The notes beneath the pieces are model-generated. The model did not search any database. It was not told the origin of the DNA and worked only from the letters and a program-made list of their open reading frames with translations. 64,000 nucleotides of DNA from Aestuariibius insulae (lineage in GTDB: Bacteria > Pseudomonadota > Alphaproteobacteria > Rhodobacterales > Rhodobacteraceae): contig NZ_JBFONW020000007.1 in NCBI RefSeq assembly GCF_040783535.2, positions 124,001 through 188,000 on the forward strand, in the 5' to 3' direction. This document shows, piece by piece, positions 24,412-34,600 of this stretch. Position 1 is the first letter of the stretch. Each line of letters opens with the position of its first letter. Both the position numbers and the translations under genes were made by a program.

Positions 24412-26266
24412 CCTCCCCGAGCAGCAAGCCATGGGCGGTCTTGTCCCAGTAGAAGGGGTTGCGCGTCAGCTCCCACAGGCCTTTGTAGGAGGCGAGTGCG
24501 GCAAGCGGGAAGTAGAGGTGCAATGTCGGAATCCAAGGCATAAGCCCCCTGTGGCGCGTTTGCCGGACGGCGAGAATGCCGGCTGCGATGTTGATGGCTT
24601 CTGTCAAAAGGAGAAAGCCTACCATCGTCCAGAGTGCCGGCGGCGCCAGGATCGTCGTCAGCGGATGGGGCAGGCCAAACGCAATTAGCCAAAATGACCA
24701 GAGCAGCGGTGCCAGAACGAACTGGCTGAGCGTGCCGAGAAACAGCACTTGCATGCCGAAGAACCGCCAGGGCCCCAGTTCACGCCAGAGCGTGCGCGGC
24801 CGTCGCATATGGACGGCGTAGGTGATCGCATAGCCCTTGAGCCAGCGGGACCGCTGTTTGATCCACGGCCATATCCGTCCATTCGCTTCTTCCTCGGTTG
24901 TCGTCGCGATCAGCTCGGTCCGGTAGCCGCGCCGGGCGAGGCGCATGCCGAGATCGGCATCTTCGGTAACGTTATGCGCGTCCCAGCCGCCGAGTTCCTC
25001 GAGCACGTCGCGGCGGAAAAACAGCGTCGTGCAGCCGAGCGGGATCGGCAGATCCATCCGCTCGAGCCCCGGAAGGACAAGGCGGAACCAGGTGGCGTAT
25101 TCGATGGTGAAGCAGCGGGTCAGCCAGTTGGCATGGGGATTGTAGTAATCGAGCACGCCTTGCAGGCACGCCACCTCGGACGGTGAGGTGGCGAAGCGTG
25201 CGACGACCCGGCGCAACTGGTCCGAGGCGGGAGCATCTTCGGCGTCGTAGACTCCGACGATGCTGCCTCGGCAGAAGTCGAGCGTGTAGTTGAGCGCACG
25301 CGGCTTTGTCTGAAGCGCTCCTGCGGGGACCACGATGGGACGGATCCATGGAGGGAGGTGGGTCTTGGCCAGCGTCTTTTGGGTTGTGAGGTCGTTCTCC
25401 TCAAGCGCGAGATGAATATCGAGGAACTCTCGCGGATAATCGATGTCCTGAAGGCGGGCGAGAAGATGTTCCGCGATCTGGGTTTCCTTGAACAGAGGCA
25501 CGATGATCGAGACGACCGGGACACGGTGCGGAACGGCGACCGGGATGTCGGGCGCCTGCCGGGGGTCGTGGCGGAGATGGGTGATGGCGGCGGCGGCCTT
25601 GACGCCCATCGTCAGCGCGAGGGTGAAGAGTGCCCAGATCGTCAGCACCAGTACGGTCATGACAGGCGCAGCGATCAGACCGGTCCCCAGAAGGAGGATT
25701 GCGACGACCAAGACAGCAAGCGCGTGACGAGAGCGCCATGTCCTGCAGCTGTCGTCCACCGCGACACGGGTTTCGGCCCGGTCGCGCAGGCTGTCCCCGG
25801 CCAGATGCTGGATCGCCGCACGCAAAGCGCCGGGCGTTGCAAGGGCCATGCGAACGGTGCCGAAGATCTTCTCGAGCTCTTCGCGGTGGCGTGGAAATTC
25901 TTCGGGCCGAGCGGTAAGGACGACCATTGCCCCGCCAATCCGCCGCCAGGGCAGAAGCTGAGTGCGCGCGGCCCGGTGGGGGCCGTACATCATGAGATAG
26001 GCGGATTGCGGAGGTTCGGCCTGAGGATCGATCAGCGGCACGCCAAACTGACCGGAGATTGCACCGGCGACCGCATCCTCGCTCGCCACGCCCGAGACGC
26101 AGACGAGATCGGCAAGCGGCTGCCCCGTCTCGGCTTGCCGTCGTTTAAGGACCGCCATCAGTTCGGATGAGCAGATACCGGCATCGATCAGCCGGTCTTC
26201 CAGTGACGCGAACGCCTGCAAGGACCGAATGTCGGGACTACGGACGACGCTTATACCGGTTTTCAT
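24365..26266 (-). CDS. Membrane family-2 glycosyltransferase with GspE/MshE N-terminal-like domain
   Basis: In this 633-residue protein, residues about 15-165 resemble the GSPII_E_N/MshEN domain (ERLIDAG-like opening, QPLADLVCVSGVASEDAVAGAISGQFGVPLID). Two transmembrane helices follow (about 181-222). A processive GT2 domain comes next, with VVSIIVPLFKE, the DxD-like VYDAEDAPA, NVTEDADLGMRLARRG and QRSRWLKG, and four or more C-terminal helices complete the protein. This is the cellulose-synthase/NfrB-like layout; MshEN domains in related proteins bind c-di-GMP. The polymer made is unknown. No co-polymerase or outer-membrane export gene is adjacent. Confidence 0.87.
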   Translation of the reverse strand: MKTGISVVRSPDIRSLQAFASLEDRLIDAGICSSELMAVLKRRQAETGQPLADLVCVSGVASEDAVAGAISGQFGVPLIDPQAEPPQSAYLMMYGPHRAARTQLLPWRRIGGAMVVLTARPEEFPRHREELEKIFGTVRMALATPGALRAAIQHLAGDSLRDRAETRVAVDDSCRTWRSRHALAVLVVAILLLGTGLIAAPVMTVLVLTIWALFTLALTMGVKAAAAITHLRHDPRQAPDIPVAVPHRVPVVSIIVPLFKETQIAEHLLARLQDIDYPREFLDIHLALEENDLTTQKTLAKTHLPPWIRPIVVPAGALQTKPRALNYTLDFCRGSIVGVYDAEDAPASDQLRRVVARFATSPSEVACLQGVLDYYNPHANWLTRCFTIEYATWFRLVLPGLERMDLPIPLGCTTLFFRRDVLEELGGWDAHNVTEDADLGMRLARRGYRTELIATTTEEEANGRIWPWIKQRSRWLKGYAITYAVHMRRPRTLWRELGPWRFFGMQVLFLGTLSQFVLAPLLWSFWLIAFGLPHPLTTILAPPALWTMVGFLLLTEAINIAAGILAVRQTRHRGLMPWIPTLHLYFPLAALASYKGLWELTRNPFYWDKTAHGLLLGEATPPLPPPEHPASDV

Positions 26267-26328
26267 AAACCGATCCTTCAGCCAAACGTCCCAAGGCGAG
26301 ACGCTGGAGGATCTTGTTTAAGAAAACG

Positions 26329-27495
26329 TTAAGCGGGGGTCTGCATCCGGTCTTTGATAGCCTCGGCGAACCGCTCGAAGAGGTAATAGCTGTCCTGGGG
26401 ACCCGGACTGGCTTCGGGGTGGTATTGCACCGAGAAGACAGGGCGGTCCTTCAGGCGGATGCCGCAGTTCGAGCCGTCAAAGAGCGAGACATGGGTCTCC
26501 GCAACATTCTCGGGCAAGGTTTGGCTATCGACAGTGAAGCCATGATTCATCGATGTGATTTCGACCTTGCCGGTCTCCATGTCCTTGACGGGATGGTTTG
26601 CGCCATGGTGGCCGTGGTTCATCTTGATCGTCCGTGCGCCCAAAGCGAGCGCAAGGATCTGATGGCCCAGACAGATGCCGAAGACGGGAAGGTTGGTCTT
26701 TAATACCTCCTGTATCATCGGCACGGCATATTCACCGGTTGCCGCGGGATCTCCGGGGCCATTGGACAAAAAGACGCCGTCGGGGTTCTGGGCGAGCACG
26801 TCTTCGGCGGTCGCGGTTGCGGGCATGACGGTGACGTCGCAGCCCGCCGATGCCAGACAGCGCAGGATGTTGCGTTTGGCGCCGTAGTCGATCGCGACGA
26901 CCTTGGGGCCTCCGGGGGCCTTTTCCGTATGGCCTTCGGGCCAGGCCCAGCGCATCTCGTTCCAGCGATAGGACTGGGCGCAAGTGACGCCTTTCGCCAG
27001 ATCCATACCTTCGAGGCCGTTAAAGGCGCGGGCCTTTGCCACAAGGGCCTCGACGTCGAAATTACCCTCAGGATCATGGGCGAGCGCGACGTGGGGCGCG
27101 CCTTGCTGGCGGATCGCTCGGGTCAGGCGGCGGGTGTCGACGCCGCCCATGCCGATGCGGCCGCGCGCGGCGAGCCAGTCGGGCAGGCGGCCCATGGCGC
27201 GCCAGTTGGAGGGCTCGGTCGGGTCCCATTTGACGATCATACCCTCGGCCACGGGATCGGCGGTCTCGTCATCCTCGGGCGTGATGCCGGTATTGCCGAT
27301 ATGCGGGAAGGTGAAGGTCACGACCTGTCCGGCATAGGAGGGATCGGTCATGATCTCCTGATAACCGGTCATGGCGGTGTTGAAACAGAGCTCCGCGACG
27401 GTCTGGGCGGTCGCGCCAAAGCCCTTGCCGTAAAAGAGCGTACCATCGGCCAGCGCGAGGCAGGCGGTGGGCCGTCCGGGGGTGGGATCAGGCAT
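26329..27495 (-). CDS. carA: Carbamoyl-phosphate synthase small subunit
   Basis: This 388-residue glutaminase subunit supplies ammonia to CarB for arginine and pyrimidine synthesis. The N-terminal domain opens with ACLALADGTLFYGKGFGA and includes FNTAMTGYQEIMTDPSYAGQ. The class I amidotransferase half has the nucleophile Cys in PVFGICLGHQILALALG and the catalytic His in FSVQYHPEASPGP. The start at 27495 gives the usual length; a longer frame to 27624 runs into the divergent yqeY promoter region. carB is not in this window. Confidence 0.96.
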   Translation of the reverse strand: MPDPTPGRPTACLALADGTLFYGKGFGATAQTVAELCFNTAMTGYQEIMTDPSYAGQVVTFTFPHIGNTGITPEDDETADPVAEGMIVKWDPTEPSNWRAMGRLPDWLAARGRIGMGGVDTRRLTRAIRQQGAPHVALAHDPEGNFDVEALVAKARAFNGLEGMDLAKGVTCAQSYRWNEMRWAWPEGHTEKAPGGPKVVAIDYGAKRNILRCLASAGCDVTVMPATATAEDVLAQNPDGVFLSNGPGDPAATGEYAVPMIQEVLKTNLPVFGICLGHQILALALGARTIKMNHGHHGANHPVKDMETGKVEITSMNHGFTVDSQTLPENVAETHVSLFDGSNCGIRLKDRPVFSVQYHPEASPGPQDSYYLFERFAEAIKDRMQTPA

Positions 27496-27644
27496 CGCGG
27501 TCTCCGGGCTAGGGGCAAACGATGCGGTCTTACGCAGGGCGCGGGTCCGGGTCAATGGCCGGACGACGCGAGGTCGGTTCTTGTCACTCCGGTTCCGCGG
27601 GGCTAGCGTGCAGACCTTCCACACATGACCGGATGGACCACCGA

Positions 27645-28112
27645 ATGGATATGAAGACGCGGATCACTGCGGGCCTCAAAGAGGCGATGCGCGCTAAGGA
27701 AACAGAGCGACTGGCGACGCTGCGCCTGATCTCGGCAGCGATCAAGGATCGCGAGATTGCGCTCAGGGCCGATGCCGGTGAGGGCGAGGTGCCGACGCTC
27801 GAGGATGCGGGCGTGCTGGCCATTCTGGGCAAGATGGTCAAGCAGCGGCAGGAAAGCGCGCGGGCCTATGAGGAAGGCGGGCGGCTGGAGCTGGCCGAGA
27901 AGGAGCGCGCGGAGATCCGGATCATCGAGGACTATCTGCCCAAGCAGCTGGACGATGACGAGATTGCCGCCGCTGTGGACAAGGCGATTGCCGAGACGGG
28001 CGCGAGTTCGATCCGCGATATGGGTAAGGTGATGGCAGCGTTGAAAGCGAAATACACGGGCCGCATGGATTTCGGGAAGGTCGGACCTATGGTGAAGGAC
28101 CGCCTGAGCTGA
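27645..28112 (+). CDS. yqeY: GatB/YqeY domain protein
   Basis: The 155-residue protein (MDMKTRITAGLKEAMRAKETERLATLRLISAAIKD) matches YqeY, related to the tRNA-binding tail of the GatB amidotransferase subunit. The C-terminal half (IRDMGKVMAALKAKYTGRMDFGKVGPMVKDRL) is the helical tail domain. It is thought to modulate tRNA-dependent amidation or act on tRNA, but its role is not settled. Start codons at 27633, 27645 and 27651 are in frame; 27645 best matches relatives. It is divergent from carA. Confidence 0.88.
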   Translation: MDMKTRITAGLKEAMRAKETERLATLRLISAAIKDREIALRADAGEGEVPTLEDAGVLAILGKMVKQRQESARAYEEGGRLELAEKERAEIRIIEDYLPKQLDDDEIAAAVDKAIAETGASSIRDMGKVMAALKAKYTGRMDFGKVGPMVKDRLS

Positions 28113-28121
28113 AAAGGCGCG

Positions 28122-29045
28122 TCAGAAGGGCGGGAATTTGGTCCTGATCTCGTCGAGCTGATCGGGATCAGTGATCTCGAACCGGTTTGCAAAGCGCTGT
28201 TTGAACTCGGTTCGGCCGCGACGCGCGCCGAAATTTTCCCCATGATTCAAAAGGTATAGCACCGCCGGATCATCAAGCGGTCTCAGCGGGCGGCCTGAAA
28301 GGGCCGCCAGATGCGGGAACATGCGGTGCTCGTGGCTGAGCGCCGCGGCCAGGAAGGCGAGCTCCGTTTTCATCCCGTGCCGCAGATCGTAGCGAAAAGC
28401 GGCGGAGCTACCGCAGAGTTTCCAGAACGCCTTTTGGCCCGGCTGAGAGACGCTTTGCGGGCGGGCGAGGGCGATACGGTCTTCGCCGATATCGGCGACG
28501 TAGCCTTGCGTGACGAGATGTCCGCCCGATGTCTTGCGCTGGGCCATGTTCGCCAGTTGCCCGTCTGCGAGCAGATCATCGGCATCGAAGCTCATGGCAA
28601 AGCCCTGGGGGTCGTCGTCGCGCAGTTCGGTCATCGCCTTGGCGAGCGTGCGCAACTTGGCCCATTTGTCGTTGCCCTCGACCGCATCGCGAAAGGGCGT
28701 GTAGCGCAGGTGGCTCGACCAGGGGAGGGGCGGACGCTCCTGGCAGCAGACGAAGGCGGTCCAGCGCCTGTACTCCTGGCGCTTGAAGCTTTCGACCGTG
28801 CGGGTCAGGCGGCGGGTCACCGCATCCCAGTCGCCGACATCGCCCGGGCCGACGAGGGGGATGAGGATTGCGAAATGCGGCTCTTTCGGTTTGCCGGGCA
28901 GGCGCCCCAGCATGCGCAGCTTGAGCGCGGCCTTTTCGGCCGGATGCAGTTTGCGGCGGGTCAGAAGCCAGTTCGACCCCAGCGTGCCGGCGCCCCATTC
29001 CAGCAGGCGGCGGCGGGTCTTGGACGTCGCGGGGGCCTGGGCCAT
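28122..29045 (-). CDS. Glycosyltransferase-like protein (GT-A type)
   Basis: The 307-residue protein has a GT-A-like core: FAILIPLVGPGD...VESFKRQEYRRWTAFVC, then a metal-binding GFAMSFDADDLLA (about 147-157), and a C-terminal helical region. It has no membrane segment. It resembles uncharacterised glycosyltransferases of Rhodobacterales. It starts 2 bp after the stop of the DUF2244 gene, so the two are coupled. Donor and acceptor are unknown, and it may act on a surface polysaccharide. Confidence 0.7.
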   Translation of the reverse strand: MAQAPATSKTRRRLLEWGAGTLGSNWLLTRRKLHPAEKAALKLRMLGRLPGKPKEPHFAILIPLVGPGDVGDWDAVTRRLTRTVESFKRQEYRRWTAFVCCQERPPLPWSSHLRYTPFRDAVEGNDKWAKLRTLAKAMTELRDDDPQGFAMSFDADDLLADGQLANMAQRKTSGGHLVTQGYVADIGEDRIALARPQSVSQPGQKAFWKLCGSSAAFRYDLRHGMKTELAFLAAALSHEHRMFPHLAALSGRPLRPLDDPAVLYLLNHGENFGARRGRTEFKQRFANRFEITDPDQLDEIRTKFPPF

Positions 29046-29047
29046 GT

Positions 29048-29554
29048 TCAGGTGCGCACGGCGTCGAGACGCTGCTTCAGCTCGCTGTAGAGGGCGGCGC
29101 GTTCGTCGGGCATGAGGAAGGCGCCGAGTTCGACCTCGCGGCCCGCGCCGCGCAGGGTGACGTAGTTTTCGACCGGACCGTCCTTATGGTCGAGCGCGAT
29201 CTGGACCCAGTGCGGATTGGCGTCCCAGTGTTGGTCGGGACCGCGCGGATTGTGGCGGTCGATGCGGATCTCGTCGGGCGTGAGGTGAAGTTCTTCGAGG
29301 ATCTCGCCGTCCCGGTAGGACCGTTCGAGCGCGTACCAGACAGCGCCCAAGGCGATCAGAAAGAAGGGCAGCAGCCCCCAGAGGATCGGAGATCCCAGAA
29401 CGACGATCAGCGGGAGCGAAATCAGGACTGCCGTGGCACCGATAAAGAGAACCATGTCCCGACGGGGCAGGGATCGGTATGGCCAGCAATGCAGTTCGAT
29501 TTCTGCGGGTCTGTCGCCCGATTGATTCGCTGTGTCGATCCACTCGTAAGGCAT
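29048..29554 (-). CDS. DUF2244 membrane protein downstream of ctaD
   Basis: The 168-residue protein has two hydrophobic helices (VLFIGATAVLISLPLIVVLG and ILWGLLPFFLIALGAVWYAL, about 35-75) followed by a soluble domain (EILEELHLTPDEIRIDRHNPRGP...WVQIALDHKDG). DUF2244 proteins are commonly found beside cytochrome oxidase genes in alphaproteobacteria and may take part in oxidase assembly, but this is unproven. The ctaD terminator separates it from ctaD, so it may rely on its own promoter. Confidence 0.88.
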   Translation of the reverse strand: MPYEWIDTANQSGDRPAEIELHCWPYRSLPRRDMVLFIGATAVLISLPLIVVLGSPILWGLLPFFLIALGAVWYALERSYRDGEILEELHLTPDEIRIDRHNPRGPDQHWDANPHWVQIALDHKDGPVENYVTLRGAGREVELGAFLMPDERAALYSELKQRLDAVRT

Positions 29555-29600
29555 GTCGGTTAAGATACCCCTAACATCTCATCGATAAAACGCGGCGGAA

Positions 29601-29633
29601 GCAAAAAGGGGTCCCGGTTTCCCGGAACCCCTT
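29601..29633 (-). terminator. Intrinsic terminator of ctaD
   Basis: Read on the minus strand, a 12-bp stem with one mismatch (AAGGGGTTCCGG / CCGGGACCCCTT) is followed by TTTTT. It starts 19 bp past the ctaD stop codon. Confidence 0.9.
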
Positions 29634-29651
29634 GTCATCGGTTGGCCCCGG

Positions 29652-31325
29652 TCAGTGGGCGTGGGTCTTGTCCCAGTCCTCGCGCTTGGGAAGGATCTCG
29701 AACGTATGCTCGGGCGGAGGCGAGGGCAGGGTCCATTCCAGCGTGTCCGCATATTCGTTCCACGGGTTCGCTTCGGCCGTGCGGGCCCCTCTCAGCAGCG
29801 TGTAGAAGACCACGCCGATGAAGAAGAGGAAGGACGCAAAGCTCAGGAACGCGCCCCAAGAGGAGACGTAGTTCCAGAAGGCGAAGGCTTCTGGGTAGTC
29901 GATATAGCGGCGCGGCATCCCCTGACGGCCCAGGAAGTGCTGGGGGAAGAAGGTGATATTCGCGCCGATGAACATAGCCCAGAAGTGGATCTTTCCGGCC
30001 CATTCCGGCAGCATTTTCCCGGTCATCTTGGGGAAGTAGAAGTAGATCCCTGCGAAGATTCCGAAGACCGCTCCGAGGCTCATCACGTAGTGGAAGTGGG
30101 CCACGACGTAGTAGGTGTCATGGTAGACGCGGTCGATGCCCGCTTGGCTGAGAACGATGCCGGTCACGCCGCCCACGGTGAAGAGGAAGAGGAAGCCGAA
30201 GGCCCAGAGCATGGGCGTCTTGAACTCGACCGAGCCGCCCCACATCGTCGCGATCCAGCTGAAGATCTTAACGCCGGTGGGCACCGCGATGACCATGGTC
30301 GCCAGCATGAAATAGCTCTGCTGGGTCAGGGACATGCCAACCGTGTACATATGGTGCGCCCAGACGACGAAGCCCAGAACACCGATTGCGACCATGGCGT
30401 AGACCATCGGGAGATAGCCGAAGATCGGCTTTCTGGAGAAAGTCGCGATGACGTGGCTGATGATGCCGAAGGCGGGCAGGATGATGATGTAGACTTCCGG
30501 GTGCCCGAAGAACCAGAGGATGTGCTGGTAGAGGATCGGGTCGCCGCCGCCCGCAGGCTGGAAGAAGGTCGTGCCGAAGTTCCGGTCTGTCAGCAGCATC
30601 GTGATCGCCCCAGCAAGCACCGGCAGGGCCAACAAAATAAGCCATGCGGTCACGAAGATCGACCACGCAAAGAGCGGCACCTTGTGCAGCGTCATGCCCG
30701 GCGCGCGCATGTTCAGGAAGGTCGTGATGATGTTGATCGCGCCCAGGATCGAGGATGCGCCCGAGACGTGGACGGCGAAGATCGCGAGGTCCATCGACAT
30801 CCCGGCTTCAGAGGTTGAGAGCGGTGGGTAGAGGACCCAGCCAACGCCCGATCCGAGTTGGCCGTTGCCGCCCGGGGACAGCATGGAAGCGACGCCGAGG
30901 GTGGAGCCCGCAACGAAGAGCCAGAAGCTGAGATTATTCAGACGGGGGAACGCCATATCCGGCGCGCCGATCTGCAAGGGCATGAAATAGTTGCCAAATC
31001 CGCCGAAGAGGGCGGGGATCACGACGAAGAACATCATCAGGACGCCGTGATAGGTGATCATCACGTTCCAGATGTGGCCGTTCGGTGTGCAATCCTCGAG
31101 CGCCTGCGGAAGGAAATGCATGCCTTCCATGCACATGTACTGGACGCCCGGATGCATGAGCTCCATCCGCATATAGACGGTGAAGGCGACCGAGATGAAC
31201 CCGAGAACTCCGGAGACCCAGAGATAGAGGATGCCGATATCCTTATGATTTGTCGACATAAACCAGCGAGTGAAGAACCCGCGGTCGTCCTCGTGGTCAT
31301 GGCCGTGTACGGCGGCGTCTGCCAT
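29652..31325 (-). CDS. ctaD: Cytochrome c oxidase subunit I (aa3 type)
   Basis: This 557-residue catalytic subunit has 12 predicted transmembrane helices and binds heme a, heme a3 and CuB. Key segments are the low-spin heme ligand region (MITYHGVLMMFFVVIPALFGG), the CuB/Tyr motif WFFGHPEVYIIILPAFGIISH, the VVWAHHMYTVGM CuB histidines, and VVAHFHYVMSLGAVF with the heme ligands. The start at 31325 follows an AAGGAG site and gives MADAAVHGHDHEDD; a longer frame to 31580 has no support. Only subunit I is here; subunits II and III must be elsewhere, as is common in Rhodobacteraceae. Confidence 0.97.
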   Translation of the reverse strand: MADAAVHGHDHEDDRGFFTRWFMSTNHKDIGILYLWVSGVLGFISVAFTVYMRMELMHPGVQYMCMEGMHFLPQALEDCTPNGHIWNVMITYHGVLMMFFVVIPALFGGFGNYFMPLQIGAPDMAFPRLNNLSFWLFVAGSTLGVASMLSPGGNGQLGSGVGWVLYPPLSTSEAGMSMDLAIFAVHVSGASSILGAINIITTFLNMRAPGMTLHKVPLFAWSIFVTAWLILLALPVLAGAITMLLTDRNFGTTFFQPAGGGDPILYQHILWFFGHPEVYIIILPAFGIISHVIATFSRKPIFGYLPMVYAMVAIGVLGFVVWAHHMYTVGMSLTQQSYFMLATMVIAVPTGVKIFSWIATMWGGSVEFKTPMLWAFGFLFLFTVGGVTGIVLSQAGIDRVYHDTYYVVAHFHYVMSLGAVFGIFAGIYFYFPKMTGKMLPEWAGKIHFWAMFIGANITFFPQHFLGRQGMPRRYIDYPEAFAFWNYVSSWGAFLSFASFLFFIGVVFYTLLRGARTAEANPWNEYADTLEWTLPSPPPEHTFEILPKREDWDKTHAH

Positions 31326-31665
31326 GGGGCGCTCCTTGAACTGTAGCTTTTTGTGCGCCGGAGCCGGATCGCGCCCGGACGGCTTTCGAGAGGGTTCTAG
31401 TCCTCCTGATCGGAGCGGGCAAGCGTCCGAAGGTCCCAAACGGTGGGTAAGATTGGCGCAGCGGGCGCGGCGGAGCGCGAACCAAGGGATATTCGGGTTA
31501 ACGAGGCTGAGCGACGCGAAACGGGCCTTTCGGTATCCGGTCGGTATCACGTCGGTATTTGGTCGGTGAGTCGCGGGCACGGTTCGGTGTTAACGGACCG
31601 GGCGCTCATGCTTCGCGCAACGGCAATGGATAATCCCTTCTGCGAGGACAGGATTGTTTCGCGCT
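31326..31665. promoter_or_regulatory. Upstream region of ctaD containing an 11-bp tandem array
   Basis: This 340-bp gap lies between the ctaD start and the RND pump stop and should carry the ctaD promoter. It has no protein gene that I can support. Its most notable structure is the short tandem array at 31532-31568, about 207 bp upstream of ctaD. No clear -35/-10 pair could be assigned. Confidence 0.45.
31532..31568. repeat. 11-bp tandem repeat, about 3.4 copies
   Basis: The units GGTATCCGGTC, GGTATCACGTC and GGTATTTGGTC run head to tail, followed by a partial GGTG. The pattern is GGTATNNNGTC. The 11-bp period is about one helical turn, so copies face the same side of the DNA. Confidence 0.75.
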
Positions 31666-34600
31666 CTATTCGGCAGCCTCCAGAAGCATCGGGCGGAGCG
31701 GGGACTGCGGGCGAGCGACCTCCCGCGGGGCGGCGCGGGCTGTCTTGCGGGTGTAGACCAGACGGAAGGCTGGCGGGGTGAAGTAAAAGCTGACGACGGT
31801 CGAGAGCAACACCCCTCCGGCGACGGCCATGGCGAAGGGTGGCCAGAAGCCGCCTCCGGCGAGGATCAGGGGCAGGAAGCCACCGAAGGTGGTGATCGTG
31901 GTCGAGACGATGTGGCGGGAGGAGCCCATGACGACCTCGGCCATCGCATCGGGATCGCCGGTGGCGGCGGCCTCGTCCTCCTGCAGGGCGGTCATGATGA
32001 TGAGAGCGGCGTTGATCGATACGCCGATGGAGCCGATGAGCCCGATGATTGCGTTGATCCCGAACGGGTAATCGAAGATCGCGAGCGCCAGCATCGACAG
32101 GCCCGCTGCAAGGCCCGAAACCACTAGGGCGACACCGGCCAGACGGAAGCTGCGGAAAGTCATCACGACGACCGCGATCGAGAGCGTGACGATCAGGCCG
32201 AGCGAGGCGAGCAGGTTGTTGAGCGTCGAGGAGCGGGCATCGGCGTCGCCGCCGATTTCGAGCCGGATCTCGGGGGGCAGGGTGAAGCCGCTTTGGGCGA
32301 TTGTCGCCTGGATGTCCGAGAGCGCCTCTTCGGGGAGGACGCCGCGCAGCAGGAACGCCTGAACCGTGTTGGCGCGTTCGGCGTTGCGGCGGGTGATGAC
32401 GCCTTCGCCGGGGACAAGGCGGATCTCGGCGATGGCCGAAAGCGGTAGAGCGGGCAGAGACCCGTCGAGGACAGGCGCGGGTGGCAGGATCGGCATATCG
32501 CGGATCGCGGCAGGATCGGAGCGCAGGGCGTCGCCGAAGCGGACGCGGACGGGTAGCTCTTCGGTCCCTTCGATCATCGTGCCGCCTGTGCTGCCGACAA
32601 GCGCCGCCTCGAGCTGTCGGGCGACTTGTCCCAGATCGAGACCGGCGAGGCGGGCGCGGGCTTCATCTACGTCGACGGTCAGCTTCGGAGCGCCTTCGGT
32701 GATCGAGGCGCGGGCCAGCGTGACGACGGGGGAGGCGGCGGCAAGGCGGCGGAGCTCTTCTCCGGTCTGGCGCAGGGTATCGATGTCGTCGCCGACCAGC
32801 CGCAGCTCGACCGGGGCGTTGACGGGCGGGCCCTGGACGAGGCCGCGCACGAGGACCTGCGCCTCGGGGGCGATGGTTGGGAGGGTGCGTTGCAGATGCG
32901 GCAGGACGGCCTCGGTCGCCTCAGCGCTTTGGGTCCGGATGAGCGCCTGGGCATAGCGCGGGGCCGCGTCGCGTCCGCCAGTGATGTTGTAGTAGAAGGC
33001 GGGAGCGGAGCGGCCGAGGGTCCAGGTGATGCTTTCGATCTCGGGCGTGCCGCGCAATTCGGCATCAAGACGGGCAACGACGGCTTGGGTCCGGTCGATG
33101 CCGGTGCCGGGGGGCAGGTCGACCTCAATATGGAACTGGTCGCGATCGACGCCCGGGAAGAACTGGGCCGTCAGAAGCGGCAAGGACAGAAAGCCCATGA
33201 TGGGCAGAACCAGCGCGAGGGCGATGGAGCGGACCGGGTTGCGGCCGGACCAGCGCAACGAGGCGGCGAAGAGGCGGCCCACAGCGCCGGACGGAATGCC
33301 GGTAGCGCTCCAGCCGGTGGCGGAGCCTTCGGGCAGGCTCCAGCCCGCGACGGCGGGTGTAATGGTGACGGCGACGACGAAGGACCAGAGCAGCATGATA
33401 ACAACGGCGAGCGCGATGGAGCCGACGAAATCGCCCGCGCCGCCCGGCAAGAGGATCATCGGCACGAAGCTGAGCGCGGTCGTCGCGGTCGACGCAAAGA
33501 GCGGCATTGCAAGGCGCGAGACCGCGCCTGAGACGGCGCGCGCCCGGTCGAGCCCCCTGCGTAGGCGGCGGCCGACCTCGTCGGTCATGACGATCCCGGC
33601 ATCGACCAGCAGGCCAAGCGCCACGATCAGGCCGGTGACGGACATCTGGTGAATGGGCAGGCCGATCAGGTTCATCGTGGCCAGCGTCGCCAGAGAGACG
33701 ACCGGCAGGACCATGGCGACGATGAGTGCGGCCCGCAGACCGAGTGTGACGAGCAAGACGGCGACGACAAGGGCGACACCGATGGCCATGTTCGTGCCGA
33801 CCTCAGCCAAGCGGTCGGCGGTATAGGTGGATTGATCGAAGATCAGCTGCACGTCGAGGCCGCCGGGGGCGGTGCTGATGAAGCTGCCGACCTCCCCGCG
33901 GATCTGCGCGGCCCAGATGTCGACCTGAAGACCGGATTCGAGGCTGGCGGCCACGAGTATGGCGGGACGCCCGTTATGGAGCGCGGCCTCGGCCAGAGGG
34001 GTTCTGGGACCACGCGTGATCTCGGCCACATCGCCGAGCCGCAGGGTCAGACCGTCCGCGCCGTCGCGCAGGACGATGCCGCGGAGCCGGTCCAAGGTTT
34101 CGATCTCGCCCGAGACCTCGATCACGATATCCTCGCCCGCACCGGTGACGCGGCCTGCGCTGACCTTGGCGTCGGCCTGCCGGACGGCCTGGGCCACGGT
34201 ATCGGCGGTCAGACCCAGGGCGGCAGCACGAGAGGTCTCCAACGTGACGAGGATTTCCTCTTCGGGTTGGCCGAAGACCTCGACCAGCTTGGTGCCGGGG
34301 ACGTTGCGCAGCTTTTCAGAGAGCGCATCGCCGTAGCGGGCGGCCAGCGTCATCGGAACGTCGTCATGGCGTGCGGAAAGGGCCACGATGGCGCTGAAGG
34401 CGCTGACGCCGTCGGCATCAAGCTCGGGATCGAGCGCACCCGGTGGCAAGAGGACGGCCGTATCTGAGAGTTTGTCGCGGATCTCGGCCCAGATCTGTTC
34501 GATCCGGTTTTCGGGGGTGGTTTCGACCAGCTCCACGGAGATGATGGACATGCCGGTCGTCGAGGTGGAATTGATGACATCGACCTCGGCAACCTCGCGC

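Noticed and set aside
29655..30818. A 387-codon plus-strand frame opposite ctaD
   Set aside because: It is antisense to a certain ctaD gene, is rich in Glu/Asp/Arg, and has no motif.
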